Source: Erodium maritimum
Lineage: Eukaryota; Streptophyta; Magnoliopsida; Geraniales; Geraniaceae
Length of the DNA stretch: 64,000 nucleotides
Direction: 5' to 3'
NCBI GenBank assembly: GCA_963921825.1
Contig: OY997588.1
Location: 85,007,043 to 85,071,042, forward strand
Every line of letters starts with the position of its first letter. The first letter of the stretch is position 1. The notes beneath the pieces are model-generated. The model searched no databases. It had not been told where the DNA came from and saw nothing but the letters and a program-made list of their open reading frames with translations. Made by a program: the position numbers and the translations under genes. Positions 56,536-64,000 of the stretch are shown in pieces.

Positions 56536-59313
56536 AAATTTTAAGACAGACACTTAACTTAACTTAAATTGACCCCGAGGGTCATGCCGGACTTAAGTTG
56601 ACCCCGTTATCGACTAAAATGAGTTACGGGGGACTCAGGGCAACTTCCTGGTCATTTTGGGAAAGATTGATTTTTCGCTGGAAAAGTCACCCGAGCGACG
56701 TTTTGGTCCATTCGAGGACCGTTTTGGACCCGAAAAGCTTAGCCGTCGTCGTAGCGGTCTTAGTTGGGCCGTTTCCTTGAAGCCCGTCCAGTTTAAAATA
56801 TTTTTGGGAAAAGTGCCCGTTCGGGGCCCGAAACGTCCGTTTTTCGCGAATCTGATTGGAAAATATCAACTAGATATTTTCCAAAAGGTATGGGACCCAC
56901 CTTGACACTTGTCAAGTATATGGTGGTGTAATTTTTGGAGGGAAAATGGGTGGATGTGGTGAGTTGGCCGAGTATAGGGTAAAAGGGAAAGGAATTGGAG
57001 TTAGTTGTTATTTGTTTTAAAAATTAGAAAGAGGAAGAGAGGTTTTAGAGAGAGAAGGAGAAGGAGAAGAAGAGAGAAGAAGGAAGGTTGGGCTAGGGTT
57101 GGTGATCGAGCCCTTGGATCGAGTCAAAGCAAAGAGCAATCCCGTTCCCCTCGTTCTCCTCTACGGTAATACCCGAACCGATTCTCGTGTCGATTATTTT
57201 CAAGAGCTAGGGTTTGGTTATAAAATTTGGTTTAGGGTTGTGTAGAGATTAAAGAGGTGTTGGAGACGTTTTAGAGGTGTTTGGGAGAGAAATTTCACGT
57301 TTTCCGGTGACCGGAGGCTCGGGAGGAGCTCCGGCCACCGTGGGTGGTGGCCGGCCGGCCATGTGGTGGCTGGCCGGAGGTGGCAGCAGCCACCACTTGG
57401 TGGCCGAGCCCCTCCCTCAAACCCTAGGGCACGGCCAAGCCCTTTTGGGTGGGGCCCACGTGCTCGGTTGTTCGTGTTTTAATTACTCGGGTAGTTTAAA
57501 ACGTTCCCCGGACCTTTTATCCCAAACCAAATCGAATTTTGGATTTAAATTGGAGAAGTTGTAATTAACGGGTTTTGGGAAACTTTAAACGTTAATTAAT
57601 TGTTTTAGAAGTCGGAATTCGATTCCGTCAAGTGCGTTGAGTTCCTTGATTTATTCTAAGACCGTAGAAACGAAAACGGGGACTTTTGGAGCCCCGGAAG
57701 GCAATTAACCAAAACCGGGCAGATTCGCCATGTCGGGCGAATCTGGCCCTTACGGGTCCTTTATCGGCAATATCGAGTATTTGGGAAGTTTGGGAGTGAT
57801 CGGCATTGTCGGGGTTACGTTTGGGCGTTAAGTTTATTAATTTTCGGTTTACTCGTACTAGTTTAAAAGTACTTTAAATTTGTGTTCTTTTAGATCGTGC
57901 TACGGACCGAGGCAAGGGGAAGCTCGGCGAGTGACTGAGTGTGCTTCGGGTGTTGTTGGAGCGCTTTTGGGATTGTATACGAGGTAGGGAAAAGTAGCCG
58001 GATCTCGGCCCTGATTAGGGAAAGTTAATGGTAGAATTGCATGTGACACCGGGGTGTCGTGGGTTGAGTAGATTTATTTAATTATTAGAAAAGCATGATA
58101 CGGGATTGTAGCGTTTAAGAGAAAGGCATGTGACACTTGGTAGTGTCGTAGGAACAGAGAACTTAGCGATAATTGAATTACTGGAGGCATATGACCATGC
58201 CCGGAGGTTGTTTGTGAAACTAGCGATTTTAGGACTGTTGGAGGCATCGAGTATGCCGGAGGTTGTCGTGCGCTTTATTTAATTGTTGAGTTTGGGTGGC
58301 CTTGAGAGCCCGTATTTAATTGTTGAGTCGGGGTGGCCATGAGAGCCGTGTATTTAATTTGGTGTCTTGAGTGGCAGCGAGTGCCCGTGGGGTTGTTGAA
58401 CCCGAGTCTTGACTGTTGAGGTGTCTTGAGTGGCCTTGAGTGCCTGTGTGATTGAACTTGCCTGTGATTGTGATTGTGGTTACCTGGGGTGGTGAGTTCT
58501 AAAGGTCGACAGCCTGATCCGACTTAGTGTCGATGAATTGCGAGTTCTAAAGGTCGACAGCCTGATCCGACTTAGTGTCGATGAATTGCGAGTTTTAAAG
58601 GTCGACAGCCTGATCCGACTTAGTGTCGAGGAATTGCGAGTTTTAAAGGTCGACAGCCTGATCCGACTTAGTGTCGAGGAATTGCGAGTTTGAAAGGTCG
58701 ACAGCCTGATCCGACTTCGTGTCGAGGAATTGCGATAGGTCGAACCCTGACCTGATTGAGATTGGTTACTGAGCAGCTGGTGTGCGATCCTTTGTGATCT
58801 TGTTTGGTGTTGTGTCGTTTCGTTCGAGTCCTTGAGGAGGTCGTCGATAGTTGTATTGGGTCTACACTGTTTTTATCGAGTGTCGAGTCTGTTGAGGAAG
58901 GTGACGGGTTGTGGGTCAGTTGAGTACTTGAGTTGGGGACTGTAGTCCCGGTGTTGGGTTTGGTTTTAGTGTTACTGGCTTTTTCTGCTAATTATGCCAT
59001 AGTCAGTCTGTTATCCGTGGAGGTGAGCGAACGCTCACCCCTAGCTGCTTTTCCTACAGGTACTGATCACCGGACGGACTAGGTTAGCTCTTGAAGTTCA
59101 TGGAGCTTGGAGCGGAGTCTGGTCTTTACTTTTGTTGAGTCTAGTGACGGATGTTGTACCTTGTCCACTTGTTGGGACGTTTTTGTATTGTAAATGCTAT
59201 TATTTTGAGAAGTAAATGGAAATGTCAAAGCTTTTATTGAAAACAGGTTTCAAGTGTTCATGTTTTTAAAAGTTCGCGTCCCGAGTTCGGTTCGCTGAAA
59301 TCGGGGCGTGACA
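56479..59313 (+). repeat. 3' LTR of the chromovirus
   Basis: Same length and, as far as I can read, the same sequence as 48147-50981 at an offset of 8332, except C at 58997 in place of T at 50665. It ends GCGTGACA and is followed by the 'tgaag' duplication. Confidence 0.97.
58494..58733 (+). repeat. 48-bp tandem repeat, five copies, in the 3' LTR
   Basis: Counterpart of 50162-50401, with identical copy number and order of variants. Confidence 0.95.
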
Positions 59314-59349
59314 TGAAGACCTGAAAATAAAGAGGGTCGTGGAGCTTTT

Positions 59350-60305
59350 GGACAAGGGATGAGGAATTGCTTATTTTTTTGAGCTGCTTATGATATGGAG
59401 AAGTATTGGATCGATCAAGTTGTGGTCTCGTTGTTGGCTTATTTGGTGATCTTCTATTTTTCTTTGGAAGATATCACCTTATACTTGTTTCATCTAATTT
59501 TCCCTACTGCATGTTGTTTCGTGATGTTTATGTCTACGATGCAAACTAGACTATGTCTACGGTTTCATGAGCGCTGAAAAACCCACATGATTCTCGGACA
59601 TATATATTCTCGAGCCCAGAGTATTTGACTCATGTTATGTTATGATCGATTGATACTAAAAATAAAAAAAAAATCATGTCACTGTTTTAAAAAAAGATAA
59701 ATTAGTATTTGAAATAAATTATTTATGCATTGATCTTATGCTAATGATAAATAGAAAGGAGTTTGTTAAAAAGGAAAAAAAGTAGAAAGGATCGGGACAG
59801 TTAGTGAGTGGTGATCATGAACCGAGTGTGGCCTGCGTGAGATACCATGATTCATGTGATGTTTATCAACTTGGAAAGGTACAAGTTTATAATGAAAGCA
59901 TATTTTTGACGGTCAAACTCTATTCTACAATATTTATACCGTGAATGTGGCGTTAAAAATAATCAGAAATACGAGGACATAAACAAATCAATAATTGAGT
60001 AGAAAATCAAGACAGGTATCTTGTAATATATGAAACAATTAAAGGATTTGGAAACATGTAAAGTCACAAGACACTTAATTTGGCATCAACCCATACGAAT
60101 ACTGTAAGAAACAATCACAAAACACATGGATTTATCGTTTGAGAGTCTTGAGATTACAACATACTACCACCACACCCATGGCCCACATTTACTCCAAAAC
60201 AAATATACTCATCGAGGATCGAATATGTGTCCATAACAAATATACTCAGATAGAGATAAGATGTAAAGAGATGTTTCACCACCAGACTAATCCATAGTGG
60301 TGCCA
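59350..60305. other. AT-rich spacer
   Basis: Apart from the edge of the interrupted LINE, nothing recognised. A 60-codon frame at 59395-59577 is unsupported. Confidence 0.5.
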
Positions 60306-60512
60306 CTACTGACTAGTTAGTGGTGCATTGGGGGAGGAGATGTTAATTAGTTGATTAGAGTCTACCTTTGGAGTTTGAGGAGAATCGAAATCGGCAGTGT
60401 CTGGTAGAGAGTATGCGATAGAGATAAGCGACTCTCTTATTGCCTCAGCCTCGTCGTCGGGATGTCCCTCTACAGTTACACTTACACTTACAGCTGCTGC
60501 CTTGTCGTCCAT
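60306..60512 (-). CDS. Hypothetical small protein, 68 aa
   Basis: I do not recognise this protein. The frame starting MDDKAAAVSVSVTVEGHPDD reads as a normal soluble, acidic peptide (EAEAIRESLISIAYSLPD) and lies outside the visible repeats. An in-frame ATG at 60578 would add 22 residues encoded by AT-repeat-like sequence (FINFIQYIYILIQYN), which looks untranslated. A possible splice acceptor ('acag') lies just upstream of DQPEYM, so this may be the second exon of a small gene whose first exon is near 60600. It could also be chance. No neighbour suggests a function. Confidence 0.35.
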   Translation of the reverse strand: MDDKAAAVSVSVTVEGHPDDEAEAIRESLISIAYSLPDTADFDSPQTPKVDSNQLINISSPNAPLTSQ

Positions 60513-60599
60513 ATACTCCGGCTGATCTGTATTGTATTGTATCAGTATATATATATATTGAATGAAATTGATGAACAAAAAGAGAGTAGCGATTGAAGA

Positions 60600-61585
60600 A
60601 GAAAGGGTGTATATATGTTTGTGAGTGAAAATGGAATGGTCCCTCTTTATCTGATGATGACTCTCCAGGGTGGATTGTTAATTGTTATCTATCTGCGTAG
60701 TGCGTAGGACGTGACTCGACTGTGGGCCCCGATATATGCGCTTTCTTTTGGACCTTCCTCCCACTTGCACTTACATACTGTAAAAATTCATGTGCATAAT
60801 GGGCTTGGACACAAATTCAGAGCATTACTCGTTGATCGGGTACAGTAAGTTTGGTCTTATCCATCTCGAACCCTGACCCGATTTTATATATTATATATAT
60901 AATAATAAATTTAATAATAAATCAATCACAATTAAGAAGTTCGTGCGGTCATAACTTATAACTCATAAATTCGTAACACTACATAATTGCAAAGAAGTAT
61001 GCAGCATTGTAACTCTACAATAGAGACTCTCGCCAACTGTTCAGCTTTCGTAAGACGGATCAAAGGCATGGAAATGATGAAAAGACGTGATTATGTATGA
61101 TAACTACTAGTTAAATTTTATTTGGGTTTATTTATAATCGAAAATAAAAACTTGAAAGAGATTACTTTTACTTGGTTGTTACTTGTTTTTATGATTACTG
61201 TATGTAGAGACTTGAGAAGTGATAAAGTTTTATATTTTTTGCTACATAAATTTATATGAAATGCTTACTTAGTTTCCATTTTTTTGTCTTATAATCCATA
61301 TGTCATGTGAACAGCCGAGCAGGGTATTGACCGGGTGTGAGTAAAGTACGAGCATTGGGTATGAAAATTGGGTAAGGTGCAACTATTAGGTATGAAAATC
61401 AGATAGGGTACATGCATTACAAAACAATATGCATGTGACTAGGGGATGTCTGTCTCTAGTATGTGAAACAGTTAGTGGATAGGACAGTTCAATGGTTTAT
61501 ATGGGAGTCTTGTTTATGATCTGTTTGTTCGTAATCACATAGTCCATGTATTTCGTGTAGTTCTTATATTAGACCTTTAGCAAAG
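60600..61585. other. AT-rich spacer
   Basis: It would contain the promoter of the small minus-strand frame, if that frame is real. No other gene, RNA or repeat is recognised. Confidence 0.45.
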
Positions 61586-61602
61586 AAAGTATGGTTTATT
61601 TT

Positions 61603-62173
61603 TTAAAAGCTCTCTCTCTCAATTCTCCTAACCCCTAGATCGTATGTGTCTGCCATCATTTTTTCTACTTTGCTATGGCTGCTAAGAAGTCGAAGGAGGT
61701 CCTTACTCCACTCTTTCCCATTTTCCCTTCTCTTGGTTCCCTTTGTTTCGCCTGTCCCTCGACCTTGTCGCATAGCTAAACTTCTTCCTCTTCTCTTTCG
61801 CCTGACAGAGGAGCAACTAAGATGGATCAAGGCTAACTATCCTTTGTGGATCAATGTGGGTGTTGGCCGATGGTGGGTTACACTTGGTAACCGAGTAGTA
61901 GTGGTTTAGGTCTTTCGCTCTAGATCTGGAGAAGTTTTTTTCTTTCTCCCGTCATTTTCCCTTGGTAGGTCGTTGGTTTCTGTCCTAAAGACCCTTCGTC
62001 TTCATCTTCTCGGGGAAACTTGATATGAGTTCGTCAGTCCCCTCTCTCCTGATAATACTAACTTTGGAATGTTAAGTTATGTGGAAGGGCCGTGTTTTTA
62101 AGCTTCGATGGGGTGAACGGTCTTTAGTTCAAACTGAGGATCTAATAATTTTTCATTTACTGATCAAAACATA
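61603..62173 (+). mobile_element. Short non-coding retroposon, 0.57 kb, with TSD
   Basis: The flanks 'aaagtatggtttatttt' (61586-61602) and 'aaagtgtggtttatttt' (62174-62190) form a 17-bp TSD with one mismatch. It begins with a 'ctctctctctcaattctcct' tract and ends 'ttactgatcaaaacat'. The composition resembles the other non-coding retroposons here. No coding domain. Confidence 0.65.
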
Positions 62174-62194
62174 AAAGTGTGGTTTATTTTATTT

Positions 62195-63400
62195 TATTTT
62201 ATAAGTGAAATTTTTATTGAACCTTTGCTTTCCTAAGATACGAAAAACAAGGCAGGAGATCGACCTCATAAAGGGATCATCCCAAAAACTGAAACAGGCT
62301 CTAAAGAACAACAAGGGATGCAAGCCTCTAAAACATAAACCACAAAACATTACAAGAGCAAACTACAAGCCTCCTAAACTACTTCCTACTTAAGTTCAAG
62401 CAGGAAAACGTGTTAGAAACCGGAACATGGCTTAAAGCTTTCTCTGTCGATACAGGTGAAACCTCGTCCTTACTTCCCTCGACGTCCTCCAACATAAGAT
62501 GCGGGTTGATCTGTTCGAGCACCACAGGACCAAGGTTAAAGACCATTTTCCCAACTTTTTAGCGATAGCTCCATTCACACGAGTTATTTTTCGTTGCAAT
62601 ATCAACCTTAAAGCTTCCGGCTTTGCTTCCAACTTCGTTAAACGTCTTGGCTCTTGTTTGATATAAGACAACTGAAGAAGAAATTGTCTTTTTTGACTTA
62701 ACCTTTTTAGGACGACCTCGTTTTTAGGTTCACCCTTTGGAGGTTTAGACAAAGCTTCCTTCCACGGACTGCCTTGAAACTCGTCAACCAAATCCCTATG
62801 TCCATCCACTTGAAACCCAACTTCCAAAGTCGGTTTACCATCCCGAGGAGGGCCCAAATCAGTCCCAGTTCGATTAAAAACGTCAATCAAAATGGGATCC
62901 TCATAGGCCAACATCCGAGACTTTTCGAAAATGCTTTATAAGCAGGAAATAGCATCAAGGCCCAATGCCCGCTTACTAAGGAACTGGTTAACCCAGTCCA
63001 GTTCAATAGGAGGCCTTGCAGGCATAAGCCCAACTGACACAAGCCCATCTTCAAAACATTCGCGCTTCTCATGCATATCGCCCTTCCCTGTTGGAACAAG
63101 AAACGTTGGGGTCGGCCCAGATAGTTCAGGCCCAGCAACTAATAGCCCGGTACTTTCAACAACGCTCTTCTTCTTCATAAACTGCGCGCCGAGTTTCTCT
63201 GCTGAAAAATGAAGCACGACTCCAGGATTTGCGGCGTCAATGGATAAAACGATTACGGGATCCGATTCCCCGAGATCAGCGATTGAACAATCCCGAGATT
63301 CATTGAATCTACGAGTTGGTTTCGAGAGCGTACCTCGTCCCTTGAAATTCGACGTTGGTGAACGGCTTGCAGCAGCGTCGTCGGCCTGAGTCAAGGCCTC
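62195..63400 (-). pseudogene. Unrecognised ORF remnant, possibly LINE ORF1-like, with a LINE-like 3' tail
   Basis: Minus-strand frames at 63472-62936 (TQADDAAASRSPTSNFKGRG, then VVLHFSAEKLGAQFMKKKSV) and 62914-62432 (DPILIDVFNRTG, then EVVLKRLSQKRQFLLQLSYI) are hydrophilic. They are followed by a non-coding tail ending 'ggttcaataaaaatttcac' near 62205. This suggests the C-terminal part of a LINE ORF1-type protein without ORF2, but no domain motif is present to prove it. The TSD was not found. Confidence 0.35.
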
Positions 63401-64000
63401 AATACTGAAAATGGAAATCAGAACAATAAGCCATGGATTCAATACTGAAAATGGGGTTACACAGCGAGACAATCCAAATGGGGTCCTTTTCTATCACTAA
63501 TCTATCAACTACAAATGGAAGCAACAATTATAACTACTCCTAGGCTATGGATATGCTAAGAAGGAAATATCAATGTTCATCAATGTCCTTTCTCTTCTGC
63601 TGCCGCAACCCTTACAAGCATGACCTATTTGGAGAAGAAGGCATGATACCGAACGGTGCCGTTTCACAAAGCCAACCCACACCTGTCAACTTATCCAAAA
63701 CGGTGTCGTCTTCGACCCTCTTTCTTCTTCCCAAACGGTGCCGTATTGTCGTTCTCCCTCAAGTCATGATACGATCATGACAGACCATCCCCCACAAAAC
63801 AAGCTTGTCCTCAAGCTTGATTAATGAGCTCGATCTCCATAGTTGAACCCATCCATCAAATAAAAACCAACAACCCGACAACCCATTCCACGATTCTTTG
63901 AAGAGCCAAAACATGTTCTTCCACCAAATATCTCGACGAGCCCAATCATGAAGTTCCAAGACCACAAGAACCCAACCCTAGAAGGCTGATATAGGCAGAG
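63401..64000 (-). mobile_element. Possible gypsy LTR and 3' pol-end remnant, minus strand
   Basis: On the minus strand, 63965-63787 reads to SLIKLEDKLVLWG followed by the purine-rich 'ttttgtgggggatgg'. That resembles the LEDK end of plant gypsy regions just before a polypurine tract and LTR. The following 300-400 bp to about 63401 would then be LTR. A 16-bp direct repeat 'tcaatactgaaaatgg' occurs at 63399-63414 and 63439-63454. The evidence is limited. Confidence 0.3.

Larger units (their letters stand above)
48147..59313 (+). mobile_element. Intact Ty3/gypsy chromovirus (Tekay/Del-like)
   Basis: 11,167 bp with the 5-bp TSD 'tgaag' (48142-48146 and 59314-59318). LTRs of 2835 bp each, a tRNA-iMet primer site, a single uninterrupted gag-pol frame, and a polypurine tract against the 3' LTR. 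The LTRs have the same length, and a line-by-line reading gave one difference (T at 50665, C at 58997), so the insertion is very recent. The integrase-after-RT order, two CCHC knuckles and a C-terminal chromodomain-like segment identify a chromovirus. Long LTRs and chromodomain type suggest the Tekay/Del lineage, which is an inference. Confidence 0.95.
47903..59337 (-). mobile_element. Small non-coding retroposon, split by the chromovirus
   Basis: The two halves are 47903-48146 and 59319-59337, together about 263 bp. The 12-bp TSD 'cgtggagctttt' lies at 47891-47902 and 59338-59349. On the minus strand it ends 'tgctttgctggtaaaaaaa' and contains 'atggttgtaaaatctaggtt', the module shared with the retroposon at 8825-10180. 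It is 5'-truncated. Confidence 0.75.

Overview
This is nuclear DNA of a flowering plant, most likely a dicot. It is a gene-poor, transposon-dense region. The plant assignment rests on a Ty3/gypsy chromovirus with a tRNA-iMet primer site, plant L1 LINEs whose ORF1 carries an RRM and whose ORF2 ends in a zf-RVT zinc region, a PIF/Harbinger element with plant-type transposase, a TRIM, and a plant U-box E3 ligase gene. I see no rRNA, tRNA, CRISPR or bacterial operon.

Layout. 1-3226: remnants of two gypsy-type LTRs rich in tandem repeats. 3227-4790: internally deleted L1 (minus). 5600-10190: an LTR piece, two poly(A) retroposons bounded by target-site duplications (TSDs), a LINE tail and a (CATA)31 microsatellite. 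10507-14890: a decayed DUF4283/zinc-knuckle ORF split by a minus-strand LTR. 15264-17220: the one convincing host gene, a two-exon U-box E3 ligase with a foldback element in its intron. 17815-23367: a nearly full-length L1 with exact ends. 24739-26308: duplicated RNase H-like LINE tail. 26553-29916: minus-strand L1 carrying a three-LTR TRIM. 30488-33415: more non-coding retroposons, one nested in another. 33821-36107: an ORF1-only LINE derivative. 36314-46400: a decayed gypsy element; each of its LTRs carries an L1 at the same position, and one of those L1s is itself interrupted by a PIF/Harbinger element. 47640-59350: a nested stack, LINE containing a retroposon containing an intact chromovirus. 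59350-64000: AT-rich sequence with a possible 68-codon gene, one more retroposon and LINE/LTR remnants.

The most alive component is the chromovirus at 48147-59313. It has 2835-bp LTRs with one difference that I could find, a 5-bp TSD, a primer site, a polypurine tract and an uninterrupted 1635-codon gag-pol. Everything else mobile is broken or non-coding. The best candidates for something undescribed are (i) a set of 0.3-1.4 kb non-coding poly(A) retroposons with clear TSDs, several sharing a short 3' module, and (ii) LINE derivatives that keep ORF1 but lack ORF2. Both presumably move on the enzymes of L1s like the one at 17815-23367; that is inference.
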